Below, in pieces: positions 16,047 to 25,099 of a stretch of 35,903 nucleotides of DNA. The DNA comes from an uncultured Christensenella sp. (GTDB taxonomy: Bacteria > Bacillota > Clostridia > Christensenellales > UBA3700). The position numbers were made by a program, and so were the translations under genes. The DNA lies in the NCBI GenBank assembly GCA_949290515.1, contig CASERZ010000016.1:1-35903 (forward strand), read 5' to 3'. The notes beneath the pieces are model-generated. The model worked only from the letters and a program-made list of their open reading frames with translations. It searched no databases and had not been told where the DNA came from. Within the stretch, counting starts at the first letter, position 1. Each line of letters starts with the position of its first letter.

Positions 16047-16982
16047 TTGAGATTGTCTTTGCTTTTAAATTGCCAATACTGTAAGCAAAAAAGCAACAAC
16101 ATTGTAACTGCAAAAATAAAAAACCTATTTTATCCATAATTTTAAAAGAGTTGAAATTTGTCTGTCGCGAATCCTTTGCTGACTGACGCAATTAAAGAAC
16201 AATCGTTTTTTCAAAGACCTTTATTCTACTGCAATTTTGTCCGTTTAACAGCTGATTTTCTTTAAAAAAATCTGAAATTCGCAAAAGAATCACTCAAAGA
16301 TTCTTAAAGAAATTTTCTCGATAGACTTCAGCCGTAAAATTACTTTCTGCAGCTATTTAGAAAATTACCGCTGTAGCCCGCTAATTTTTCTAAAAATACC
16401 GCAAAAGCAGACTTTTCAACACCTGGTATAGTAATTGTAATATCAGGCTAAACAACAGCGTTTTGCAAGCAGATTGCAAGCTTGACTAGCAATTAAAGAG
16501 CAGTTTTTTCACAAGAGGAGAATAAACTTTTTTCTAATGAAAGATAAAATTGAAAAACATATTATTTTATATAAATTTAAGTACTATTATTTCTAAACAA
16601 ATAGATGCTTAAAATAGCTCGAAAACCATTTTGGGACTAGCTGAAAATATGTCAAATCGTCCATATTTGTATAAATAATAATTATATCAAGTATAATTTA
16701 TAATTATATACCAAAATACAGAAATATCAAGAAGTCAATAACTGCTTACATTAAGCGCCTTGTATTTATTAACTAGAAAAACAGATATTTGCAAATCACT
16801 TGTAGTAAAAAATAGAGAAGCCCGTCCTCTGAAACAATATTTAGGAATTTTCGCACCTTCTAAACGATGCAATATTATATCAATGCGCGCACAAGAAACA
16901 CAAAAGCGAGTATTTAAAGGATTAAATCATACATATTGCCAAATGCGACAAATTTTTCGCATAATTTTGCACGGAGGAGAGC

Positions 16983-17129
16983 TTAGTTGACGTGATGTAG
17001 CTTTCCGCCGCATTCGCAATCGTGTCCGTAAGTCGAATAACAGTGTTCGCATATAAAGCTGTTGCACTTATGGCATATATAAGCCTTGTCATAGTCGATT
17101 TGTTGACTGCATATACTGCATCTGGGCAT
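16983..17129 (-). CDS. 48-residue zinc-finger microprotein
   Basis: AGGAG stands 5 nt before ATG at 17129. The 48 codons contain four Cys pairs or His/Cys clusters: C4-x2-C7, C19-x2-C22, C27-x2-C30, H36-x-C38-x-C40 and H45-H46. This spacing fits two zinc sites of a treble-clef or RING/B-box-like fold. It would be a soluble cytoplasmic protein that binds protein or nucleic acid (inference). A longer ORF in another frame (16922-17203) overlaps it and has no supporting motif. It is the only convincing gene in the 5-kb region. Confidence 0.75.
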   Translation of the reverse strand: MPRCSICSQQIDYDKAYICHKCNSFICEHCYSTYGHDCECGGKLHHVN

Positions 17130-18211
17130 AAAATCTCCTGAAATTGCATATAAGACCTATTGCATAGGCAAATAATAGGGCTTATAGTCTTGTATCTTCG
17201 CAATTCTTCTCACGCCGTGTAGGTCGGCTTTTTATGTATGTTTATTCAATATTAATATATATATTTTATATATACGACGTAGAGCTTACCGTAAGAGCTT
17301 TAGAATATAGCATAAAAGTTTGCAGATATAATTATTTACCGTATTATAAAATTTATACGCGAACATACTTGGTCGGTAACTGAGATACAAAAGAGCAAAA
17401 CGTATAAAATTAATCGCGCGAATACGTTAGTGAAAATACGATAAAAGCCATATAATTATATCTAATAGAAATAACAAGACGGTTTTTATATAAAAAAAGT
17501 TGATTTTTATGCTATTTTTGCGTTTTATTACCAACGTTAAACGTAAGACTAAACTATCCGAGCGTTTAGTAGTCTTATTCAGCTTTTATTATTCTGGAAT
17601 AAAATACTGCGGACATATCTTATATATCTTAGGTCAATCAACAAAAAACAAAATCAATACTCGTCAATTCTATTTTAAATACTGATTAAAATCATAGAGC
17701 AGAGAAGTATGCAAAACATATACATAAAAGGGACTAGCAAGCCATATTCAGCGCATATATCGCGTTAATCGTATTTAAAGGAAGGTAAAATGACTAAAGA
17801 ATTGAAAGCGAATTTGCTGATTTAAGAAAATAGGCAATAAAACGCACTAAAGAAGAAACAAGAAAACACAATAGCGAAACTGTGCAATAATAAGAAAACC
17901 GCTATGTGTTTGCGTTTTAGCCGCGCAATGATTATAAAAAATTATATGGTAAAAACGGATATTTTATATCAATGCATACGCGCGATACGCACACGTGCGC
18001 GAGCACAATGCGTATATGCACACACGTCTTTAACGCGTGCGCAAAGCTAAATTTCTCAAACTAACCGAAATTGACAAATAAAACAGCGTTCCAAAGAGAC
18101 AGCGATTTGAACAGGTTCAGGAATTTTGGGCAAAATTACCCAATTTTTAGCATATAATATGCTGAAAACACCAAAAAACGGGGGTTTTCTGAGGGTAAAA
18201 AAGTGTATGTA

Positions 18212-18240
18212 AATTGTTTCACAAAACGCGTGAAACAATT
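18212..18240. promoter_or_regulatory. Split parS-like inverted repeat
   Basis: AATTGTTTCAC and GTGAAACAATT form a perfect 11-bp inverted repeat around AAAACGC. The two inner 8-mers are exactly the two halves of consensus parS (TGTTTCAC/GTGAAACA) separated by 7 bp. Confidence 0.6.
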
Positions 18241-18366
18241 GAAATTTTTTCAGTAGGAAGTTACAAAACAGCAGAATTATGGCTGAATTTTTGCCTAAAT
18301 TTTAGCGTAATTTGAGAATATTATTTTCTAAGATAGGCGTTTTTAGAAGTTAATATTCTTTAAAAT

Positions 18367-18382
18367 TGTTTCACGCGAAACT
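18367..18382. promoter_or_regulatory. parS-like site
   Basis: TGTTTCACGCGAAACT matches consensus parS (TGTTTCACGTGAAACA) at 14 of 16 positions. Confidence 0.6.
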
Positions 18383-18911
18383 GTTTGCCCTATATAGGAA
18401 AAGTTATTAAACCTTTATGAAACATACCGATAAACCGACCGTTTTTTGATTAAAAGCATACGAAAACCGCATCAACTCAAAATTTGATTAATATTAAAGA
18501 TTTTATCTCTTTGTTTGCTTGACAGACTATGACGCAGCTAACAATACTTTCTTATACTTATCTTTAAGCTTTCTCTATTATCGCATTAATAGCAGTACTC
18601 TCCTGCGGCAGAACAATGTCAATGCTCGGACAGTCGAACAGATAAAACCATCTAAGTTACCGAAATATTATCAACCTACACAAGACTTTCCTCGATAGAG
18701 CAGAGGACGTTAAGACTTGTTAGATAATAAAGCAATATATTTATTCAGTAAAGTCTTAATCATATACATCGAGCTTATTGTATAATGCTTTAGAGGTACA
18801 AATTCAAAAACATTACACCGTCTAATAGCACGAAAACCATATGGACATTTTGGATTAAAATCAAGATACCTTCGTTTACCCTTTACAAAGTGAGTCTACT
18901 TTACAACCAAA

Positions 18912-18927
18912 TGTTTCACGCTAAACA
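18912..18927. promoter_or_regulatory. parS-like site
   Basis: TGTTTCACGCTAAACA matches consensus parS at 14 of 16 positions; mismatches are in the centre only. Confidence 0.55.
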
Positions 18928-19580
18928 TTTTTTTAAAGCATTTATTCTCAATGATAATTTTATTATAACTTTCGTAATTTCCTCGTGAAGATTACTCAGA
19001 GTATTTACTCCTGATTCTCAACGTGTCAAGCAAAATTGGTTTGCGTTTTCTGTTTACTGAAATAATTGTCTTCGCTATTTGCAGAACTTTCGTACAATCT
19101 TTTTTCGTTAAGCAACAAATAGGCAAAAATCCAACTGACCGCTTTAACCTTTAAAAATGCTTATATACACAATACACGTTGCTAAATACATCAAGTTAAA
19201 TTGAATCGTTTAAGATATCTTCAGCCGCCATCTATCTTCGACTATCATCCATATTAGTTTCCTGTTACAATCTGTATATAGGTTAATTATTAATTACTCA
19301 ACTATTTCTGCCGCAGTATGTGCCGCCCACACAATTGCCGACCTATAATCATAGATATTTTACCTACTTTTACATTGCGCTTTAGTTATTTATTCATTAT
19401 ATTATAAGACAAGGCATAAATTCAGGCCTTTTAAGCGGCGCGCCAAACAGCGACCGCTAAACAGAAACAATACATAGGTTAAATTCAACGAAAACCAAAC
19501 GCGTAAAAAGAAGAGAGTTTTCAATCTCAAATAAAGCGATTATTGGCAACTTCCATTATTAAGCCACCGGCATAACTATT

Positions 19581-20191
19581 GTGCGCGCACCACACATATA
19601 CGCAATAAAGATTTTTCAGGCAAGCTTCTAATTTTTTTGCCTACAAAAGGCGCATATTTTAAATTTTTACTTATTATCAACTAAAAAACAATATACGGGA
19701 AAGATAAAAGCATTGCAAAAGATATTTGCTAACATAACCGGAGTTAGCTATATAATAAATCGTATTGCGCCGTATAGCTTAAACGTGCGCGCGAATTCTG
19801 CGAATTTATTTGTGACAAGTCCATTCAATTTATTACGATTACCATATACAATGCAAATTATAGATTAAGTATATCTCCTTCTGATAGCCGTTGTATTGTC
19901 AAAATTGATTATCACGCGAGCGCGCGAAAACAAAAGCAACATTAATTAGAGCATCTACAAATTGCGTATAGCCAAATAAGATTCTTTCGCTGAATTATTA
20001 TGCTTAACTAACTCAAACAAAAAAACAGACAGCTTGCCGCAGATAAATACGCTAACGCGCGCGCAGATATCGAGAATATCAAAATAACATAAATGCTAAA
20101 TGCAATATCGTGATTTTGTTTAGCACGCAACTTCTCAAATTTCTTATTCTCCAATGACCTTATCAAGAATAATTAGTATTCGCGCGCGTAA
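19581..20191. repeat. Cluster of five GCGCGC islands
   Basis: GTGCGCGCAC (19581), CGTGCGCGCGAA (about 19785), GAGCGCGCGAAA (about 19918), ACGCGCGCGCAG (about 20055) and TTCGCGCGCGTAA (about 20180) occur in about 600 bp of otherwise AT-rich DNA. They could be protein-binding sites or Z-DNA-prone tracts. Confidence 0.55.
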
Positions 20192-20270
20192 TAGTCCTCT
20201 CCCCACGTATTAAAATCCAAATGTTGCAATACAAATAGCAAACAGCAATAACATAAGAATATTCAGTAAA

Positions 20271-20286
20271 AGTTTCACGTGTAACA
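20271..20286. promoter_or_regulatory. parS-like site
   Basis: AGTTTCACGTGTAACA matches consensus parS at 14 of 16 positions and keeps the CACGTG core. Confidence 0.6.
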
Positions 20287-21048
20287 TTTTTTGTAATTAT
20301 AGCCCTTAACTAACGTCATCATAGTAAAATACTTCGCAAATTAAGCCAACTTATGCTCATAGGGTATATCGGTAGACGCTATTCTGCTTTATATACGTGT
20401 AAAAATTCAGAAGCACGGAGATTGTCGCGCTCGCTCAATTTGCCGTATTTGGTCGTTTTTGAAAATTTTTGAATTTTCGAAATTTTAACTTTGTAAAATT
20501 AGCAAAAATAATACTGCATACAAGACATTATACTGCTTTTCTCCAATGATTTATACTTAGCCGCAATCAGCGGTTTTTTATTAATCGAATAATTTGCGTA
20601 CAGACTGCTACTTAATATTAAACATAGTATTATTAGAGCAGAATTTTATGTTATAACTATGACTTATTTTAACACAATAAAATGCCTTTTAATATTTTAT
20701 GGACAAAATGGGAAACTCGCTTAAAAAAAATACACGCTCCGACTAAAGAACATTGCTTAATACGGCATATATAAAATTATTCGGTTGTGAGTCGAGGTGT
20801 TTTAATTTTTGTCATATTATAAACTTAGATTATAATTAGATTTTTGCGTAAAAGTTTACACGCTCACAAATACTTACTTGAATCATATTCCGGATAATAA
20901 ATTCGAAAAATAAATTAATTAGAAACTAAATTTAATCATACCGCGAGAATGAGTGTAAACCGGGTTTTGAGTTAACAGGATTGTGGGTTGCGGATTTTAC
21001 GATTTGCGTTTTGTGAATAAGTCGATAAATATTAATACTAAATACTAA

Positions 21049-21131
21049 GCACCGCCGAGAAGAAGTGCAAGTAAGGCTATAAAAACTAAATTTTTACGCT
21101 AATTTGCTTTAAGAAGGACGAAACAATGCTT
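21049..21131 (+). repeat. Structured-RNA-like module, copy 1
   Basis: Shares ACCGCCGAGAAG, TGCAAG and TAAGGCT with copies 2 and 3 at its start, and AAGAAGGACGAAACAAT at its end. The insert between them is short. No complementary closing arm is visible, so this copy may be degenerate. Confidence 0.5.
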
Positions 21132-21145
21132 AATTCACCTACCAG

Positions 21146-21420
21146 GTACCGCCGAGAAGGGATGTGAACTAGGCTGTAAGGCGTGGATTTTGCGATGCTT
21201 TGTTGTGCCAATATTAAACAGTGCGGATAAGATTTGAGATGTGCCTCTTACGGCTGTTATTTTGTTGAGGCACTTGACAATACGGCAAGTATTGCCGTCG
21301 CACCTCGCCGCATAACAACCGCAATCTGCTATTCTCAAATTGCAAGCCCCGTATGAATACGGCTTATCCTTACCGCTTCTTATCGGCAATGCGAAAGGAA
21401 GAAGTAATACTTGCCGTATT
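21146..21420 (+). ncRNA. Candidate structured RNA, copy 2 (long insert)
   Basis: After the shared start (GTACCGCCGAGAAGGG...CTAGGCTGTAAG) there are nested complementary segments: GGATAAG/CTTATCC (21225-21231 with 21363-21369), ATTTGAGA/TCTCAAAT (21232-21239 with 21333-21340) and GTGCCTC/GAGGCAC (21241-21247 with 21267-21273). The loop of the last contains CGGCTGTTAT, which can pair 9 of 10 with 21312-21321, a pseudoknot. ACGGCAA-GTA-TTGCCGT (21282-21298) is a strong hairpin. A perfect 15-bp inverted repeat joins 21279-21293 with 21406-21420. It ends with the shared GGAAGAAGTAATAC. No known class recognised. Confidence 0.5.
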
Positions 21421-21477
21421 ATGAGAATACTGAACGTAAAACACGGAAAATAGTCTAACTATATTATATAAATCTCA

Positions 21478-21638
21478 GTACCGCCGAGAAGGGGTGCGAG
21501 CTAGGCTGTAAGCCGTGAATTTTGTGTTGATTTTATTTGAGAAGGACGAAGTAATACTGGATGTATTTCGAGGACGACGAAAGGAAAAGCACGCAAAAGA
21601 CACGCTTACAGACAGTGAGCGCCCCTTCGAGGCGGTAC
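21478..21638 (+). ncRNA. Candidate structured RNA, copy 3 (long closed hairpin)
   Basis: A rod-like fold of about 160 nt is visible. The outer stem is GTACCGCC...AAGGGGTGC with GCGCCCCTT...GGCGGTAC (17 of 20 pairing). Next, GGCTGTAAGC-CGTG (21504-21517) pairs with CACG-CTTACAGAC (21601-21613). Then TTTTGTGT pairs with ACGCAAAA (one wobble), and an apical hairpin AATAC-TGGAT-GTATT follows. It contains the shared AAGGACGAAGTAATAC. The topology is reminiscent of 6S RNA, but I see no 6S sequence signature. It ends 20 nt before the rpmH -35 box. Confidence 0.55.
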
Positions 21639-21658
21639 CAAAATCTACAACAATTTGC

Positions 21659-21687
21659 TTGACACGCTTACTTTTTTTATTTATACT
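21659..21687 (+). promoter_or_regulatory. rpmH promoter
   Basis: Consensus TTGACA, 17-nt spacer, TATACT. Predicted start is near 21694, about 35 nt before the rpmH ATG. Confidence 0.85.
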
Positions 21688-21728
21688 ATTAAAGCATAAT
21701 TATTTATATATAAAGAGAGGAACTCAAA

Positions 21729-21863
21729 ATGAAACAAACTTATCAACCCAAGAAAAGACAACGAAGCAAAGTTCACGGTTTCCGTGAGAGAATGCGTACC
21801 AAAAACGGCAGAAACGTTCTCAAAAGACGTCGCAACAAGGGCAGAAAACAACTGACCGCTTAA
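21729..21863 (+). CDS. rpmH: Ribosomal protein L34 (bL34)
   Basis: 44 residues, the normal L34 length. It starts [20 protein letters not shown] and is extremely basic, with the family motif F-RERM-T-NGR-VL--RR-KGR. It is a 50S subunit component that binds 23S rRNA. AGAGG lies 8 nt before ATG. It is 7 nt ahead of rnpA, the standard origin-region pair. It is the first gene of the rpmH-rnpA-yidD-yidC-jag series and follows a consensus promoter. Confidence 0.98.
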   Translation: MKQTYQPKKRQRSKVHGFRERMRTKNGRNVLKRRRNKGRKQLTA

Positions 21864-21870
21864 TCGTATT

Positions 21871-22266
21871 ATGCAAAAACAGTACAGGCTAAAAAACGGA
21901 AAAGTTTTTGACTATCTGCATAAGCGCGGACACAGCTTCGCCAACAAACTGCTTGTACTCGTCTACGCTCCCTCGAAGTATCCGCTCAAGGTCGGGTTTA
22001 TCGTCAGCAAGAAGATAGGTAAAGCCCACGTACGCAACAAGACGAGAAGAAGATTGAGAGAAGCTTTCAGAGCTTTGATACCTTTTATAAAAGACAATCA
22101 TAATTTTATCGTCATTGCAAGACAAGAATGTGCGCAAGCGGATTTTCATCAGCTTGCCGGCGCGCTCGTACATATTCTGACGAGAGAAAAACTCTTAGAC
22201 AAAAAAGTTGACGACAACGTTGCCGAAAAACTGGGCTTGCATTCTTCAAAGACAAAAAAAGGATAA
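21871..22266 (+). CDS. rnpA: Ribonuclease P protein component
   Basis: 131 residues. Begins with a YRLKNGKVFDYLHKRG-type segment and carries the family signature around VSKKIGKAHVRNKTRRRLRE (the RNR motif that contacts P RNA). This protein binds the catalytic P RNA and helps cleave tRNA 5' leaders. A Lys-rich C-terminal tail extends past the usual end. The start is 7 nt after rpmH. P RNA itself is not in the window as far as I can tell. Confidence 0.97.
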   Translation: MQKQYRLKNGKVFDYLHKRGHSFANKLLVLVYAPSKYPLKVGFIVSKKIGKAHVRNKTRRRLREAFRALIPFIKDNHNFIVIARQECAQADFHQLAGALVHILTREKLLDKKVDDNVAEKLGLHSSKTKKG

Positions 22267-22611
22267 GCCCTCGCAAACCTGAGTGTTTTGACTTCGTGCG
22301 TTTATATTAAGGCTGTTTGGCAAGACTTTAATCGTAACTTGCGGTTTGTCTTACGCGGCAAGTACGTCAGGATTTTTCCCGACTTACGACAAGTCTACTT
22401 TATCTTCCGATACGACATTGTGCCTCGCAGCCCGACGTACGCTCGCTATATGCGCGCAGATATCAATATCGTTATTCAATAATATTATCCTTAATTGATT
22501 ATCGTCTGCCCGCGCATAGTTTTTATTTAACCCGCGCGTATATATATCCGCAAATACGACTTACACGGATATCGCTTATCCGAAAATATCCCCGTCTGAG
22601 GGAAAACCGAT
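22267..22611 (+). other. Intergenic stretch rnpA-yidD
   Basis: 345 nt without a convincing gene. A 64-codon frame (22288-22482) has no ribosome site or recognisable motif. A small hairpin CGGATA-TCGCT-TATCCG (about 22568-22585) lies close to yidD. Since yidD-yidC-jag form a tight unit, a promoter may be here, but I see no strong one. Confidence 0.5.
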
Positions 22612-22851
22612 ATGAAAAGATACAATCCTCTGGTAAGCTGCTATAAGTACTTCGTTAACCCCGTTCTGCCAAAGACGTGCAAACATATTCCCAGTTGTTC
22701 GGCATATATGATTCAGGCTGTAAACAAACGAGGTTATTTCAAGGGCACGGCGATGGGAATAGCAAGAATACTCAGATGCAACCCCTTTTCTCAAGGCGGT
22801 TTCGACCCCGTAAAAGACGATTTTAAAGGAAACGCAAAATGGCTCTTATGA
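22612..22851 (+). CDS. yidD: Membrane protein insertion efficiency factor YidD
   Basis: 79 residues with the family's Cys-rich core: [24 protein letters not shown], minus ends, then [19 protein letters not shown] and GGFDPV. It is a small peripheral membrane protein that assists YidC. The stop codon overlaps the first codons of yidC by 13 nt, indicating translational coupling. GAGGG lies about 10 nt upstream of the ATG. Confidence 0.97.
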   Translation: MKRYNPLVSCYKYFVNPVLPKTCKHIPSCSAYMIQAVNKRGYFKGTAMGIARILRCNPFSQGGFDPVKDDFKGNAKWLL

Positions 22852-23960
22852 ATTTGATTACGCTCAGCGGCGTAAGTTCTATCTGGAAACCTATCATCAG
22901 CCTTCTCGACTGGATGAACAGCGGTATCGGCAACTTCGGCTGGACCGTAGTCGTATTTTCCATTGTCCTGAGAGTTGTGCTTTTGCCTTTGGATATATGG
23001 CAGAAGTTCAGTATGCGCAAGCAGAAAGAAAAGATGGATATCCTCCGTCCTCAGCTGGAAAAACTCCAGAAACAGTACGCTAACCGTCCTGATATCTTAA
23101 GACAAAAACAGTACGAATTGCAAAAATCGGCGAATGTTCATATGATGTCGTCTTGTCTTCCTATGATTTTTACGCTCGTTATATTCGCAATCGTCTTCCA
23201 AGGTTTCAGAGAATATATCGTATATGTCAACGAAAGCATAGTTACCAACCTTTACAACGACGTATATTTGCAGTTCTTTGTGGACAACCACGCTGCTATA
23301 GAGAGTGTAGTAGGTCACAGCATACTCGACTCGTCTGGTAACCTGGCCGCAAACTTCTTCCCTTCGTATGCTCACATAGAAGCTGCCGGACTTGTCGACC
23401 AACTCAATCAAAAACTCGTAGAAGGCTATAGCCCCGAAAGCTGGCTGTGGGTCAAAAACGTATTTATGTCCGACACCTGGGCAAACGTAATTCCTTCGTA
23501 CGACAACTTCATCTCGTCCGGTCTCGGCGGTATTTCGGCTAGCATTCCCGATATCGCGGGCGTATCTTACAATGAGCTTATGACCCCGATTATGAACGCT
23601 TACAACAAGTCGGGATTTACCGATTTGAAGAATTGGAACGGTTATTTGCTGCTCCCTCTGCTGTCTATTCTGACGAGCTTCTTTGCTACGATGCTCCAGC
23701 AGAAGATGCAACCTATGCAGCCCCCTACGACGGGAAGCGAAGCTCAGCAAAAACAACAAAAAATTATGAACAAAGTTATGGTATATATGATGCCCATCGT
23801 TCTCGGCTTCTTCGCTATTATGTACAGTGCGGCATTTGCAATTTATTACTTTGTAAGTAATATAATTATGACTGTTACTTCCGTAACTTTCAATCTTATC
23901 GTCAAGAGCGCGGACAAAAAACGCCTTGCAGACGACAACGTGATTATTACTAAAAGCTGA
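22839..23960 (+). CDS. yidC: Membrane protein insertase YidC/Oxa1 family
   Basis: 373 residues. TM1 is at about 33-52, with the conserved Arg45 in [12 protein letters not shown], which lines the hydrophilic groove. A basic cytoplasmic hairpin (55-100) is followed by TM2 at about 104-122, then an unusually long extracytoplasmic loop (about 126-262), then the closing TMs (about 268-288, 312-345). It inserts membrane proteins together with or without SecYEG. There is no lipobox, unlike Bacillus SpoIIIJ. AAAGGA lies 8 nt before the chosen ATG, which overlaps yidD. In spore formers the paralogue is also needed for sporulation, which may apply here. Confidence 0.95.
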   Translation: MALMNLITLSGVSSIWKPIISLLDWMNSGIGNFGWTVVVFSIVLRVVLLPLDIWQKFSMRKQKEKMDILRPQLEKLQKQYANRPDILRQKQYELQKSANVHMMSSCLPMIFTLVIFAIVFQGFREYIVYVNESIVTNLYNDVYLQFFVDNHAAIESVVGHSILDSSGNLAANFFPSYAHIEAAGLVDQLNQKLVEGYSPESWLWVKNVFMSDTWANVIPSYDNFISSGLGGISASIPDIAGVSYNELMTPIMNAYNKSGFTDLKNWNGYLLLPLLSILTSFFATMLQQKMQPMQPPTTGSEAQQKQQKIMNKVMVYMMPIVLGFFAIMYSAAFAIYYFVSNIIMTVTSVTFNLIVKSADKKRLADDNVIITKS

Positions 23961-23988
23961 CAACAGCTATTTGTAAGGAGATATATAA

Positions 23989-24771
23989 ATGAAAAGTATT
24001 GAAATCACCGCCAACAGCTATGCTGAGGCTCTCAAGGAAGCTTTGGAGCAACTCGGTTTGAGCGAAAACGAAGTTGATGCGGAAAAAGTAAAAGAAACAG
24101 GGCTTTTGAGGAAAAAGGTTACGGTAAGAGTAACTCAAAAAGTAACGGGTGCAGTGCTCGTCAGTGATTTCCTCAACGGCATTATCGAGAGAATGAACAT
24201 AGACTGTAAAGCCGAAGTGCAAGAAAAAGAAGACGCATATTACGTCTCTCTCTCGGGTGAAGATACCGGCGTACTTATAGGTTACAGAGGAGACGTACTC
24301 GACTCTTTGCAGTACCTGTCGCTTCTCATCGTCAACAAGGATAACCCTCTTGGCAAAAGACTTGTAATCGACGGAGAAAATTACCGCGCTAAGCGCACTG
24401 TTACGCTCTCCAAACTTGCAAAGAAGATTGCTTTCAGAGTAGCTAAAAACCGTAAAGAAGAAGCTCTCGAGCCTATGAATCCTTTTGAGAGAAGAATAAT
24501 CCACTCGGCACTTCACGACGACAGATTCGTTACTACCGAAAGCCACGGCGAAGAACCCAACAGATACGTAGTTATCTCGCCCAAAAAGCCTTCTTTCGAC
24601 AGAGAAAGAAAGCCCCAGAACAGAAAACCTTACGACAACAAGTCGCACTCTTCTTCCACCTCTTCGACGCGTTCGTCCGCACCCGTAACTCATACGGATA
24701 CAAAAGCTTTCAATAAGACGGGCTTCGGAAGAATGAAGACTTACGGCGGAGAGAAAAAGAAACTCTTCTGA
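23989..24771 (+). CDS. jag: RNA-binding protein Jag/KhpB
   Basis: 260 residues. The N-terminal Jag_N domain (about 1-50) is followed by a KH domain (about 75-145) with GxxG loop GYRG in VLIGYRGDVLDSL. An R3H domain (about 150-205) follows with ERRIIHSALHDD and R-Y-V-V-I. The C-terminus is a low-complexity Ser/Arg/Lys tail of about 55 residues, probably disordered. KhpB proteins bind RNA and influence cell elongation and division. It starts 28 nt after yidC with GGAG before the ATG, and the pair is standard. A terminator follows at 24852-24883. Confidence 0.95.
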   Translation: MKSIEITANSYAEALKEALEQLGLSENEVDAEKVKETGLLRKKVTVRVTQKVTGAVLVSDFLNGIIERMNIDCKAEVQEKEDAYYVSLSGEDTGVLIGYRGDVLDSLQYLSLLIVNKDNPLGKRLVIDGENYRAKRTVTLSKLAKKIAFRVAKNRKEEALEPMNPFERRIIHSALHDDRFVTTESHGEEPNRYVVISPKKPSFDRERKPQNRKPYDNKSHSSSTSSTRSSAPVTHTDTKAFNKTGFGRMKTYGGEKKKLF

Positions 24772-24851
24772 TGTAATTTGCCGTATGCGTACCGAGTATA
24801 TAATCAGGCAAATATATGCTTTGCCCGCATATCAAAAATCTATACGAAAAC

Positions 24852-24883
24852 AAAAAAGGCTTGCAGTATAGCAAGCCTTTTTT
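24852..24883 (+). terminator. Terminator of the rpmH-jag series
   Basis: AAAAAAGGCTTGC - AGTATA - GCAAGCCTTTTTT, a 10-bp GC-containing stem with T-tract, 80 nt past the jag stop codon. Confidence 0.9.
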
Positions 24884-25099
24884 GTATGATAAACAACGGA
24901 GATTATTATATCTTTTTGTCAACCTGCGGTTGCTTTTGAATTTTGCATATAATTATTTTACAACAAATTCGGCTAATGAGCAATACCCCTAATCAAGCGG
25001 AAATACAGTAGTATATTGATAAATAATAATTATTATAATATAGGAATATAAAAAGCCCGCCGATAAAGCAGGCTAGAATAAAGATGAATTTATTAATTA

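Larger units (their letters stand above)
16047..21048. other. Gene-poor 5-kb region, putative chromosomal centromere
   Basis: Apart from one 48-codon zinc-finger ORF (16983-17129), I find no credible gene on either strand. ORFs above 60 codons are rare and lack ribosome sites. The sequence is very AT-rich with scattered GC-alternating islands (for example 17976-18045 and the GCGCGC cluster at 19.58-20.19 kb). It contains four parS-like sites between 18.21 and 20.29 kb. It separates a block of purely leftward genes from the rightward rpmH cluster. Functions to consider are ParB loading, origin organisation or unrecognised RNAs. Confidence 0.65.

Noticed and set aside
16130..16138. TTATCCATA, a DnaA-box-like 9-mer
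   Set aside because: Isolated and with one mismatch; the convincing cluster is at 32852-32952.
16922..17203. 93-codon minus-strand ORF
   Set aside because: It overlaps the zinc-finger smORF in another frame. Only the smORF has a ribosome site and a regular Cys/His pattern.
17388..17420. AGATACAAAAGAGCAAAACGTA resembles the ECF promoters
   Set aside because: The GTTAC box is missing at the required 16-nt spacing, and no exported gene follows.
17790..17825. AAGGAAGG followed by an 11-codon ORF (MTKELKANLLI)
   Set aside because: Too short and without further evidence; downstream frames are full of stops. Possibly the start of a dead gene, but not supportable.
21478..21643. T-box riboswitch or 6S RNA as identity of copy 3
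   Set aside because: A GGTACC-like end and rod shape are suggestive, but the T-box core sequence, specifier loop and 6S bubble signature are not present. It is also on the wrong side of the rpmH promoter to be its leader.
22288..22482. 64-codon ORF between rnpA and yidD
   Set aside because: No ribosome site, no motif, and composition unlike the neighbouring genes.
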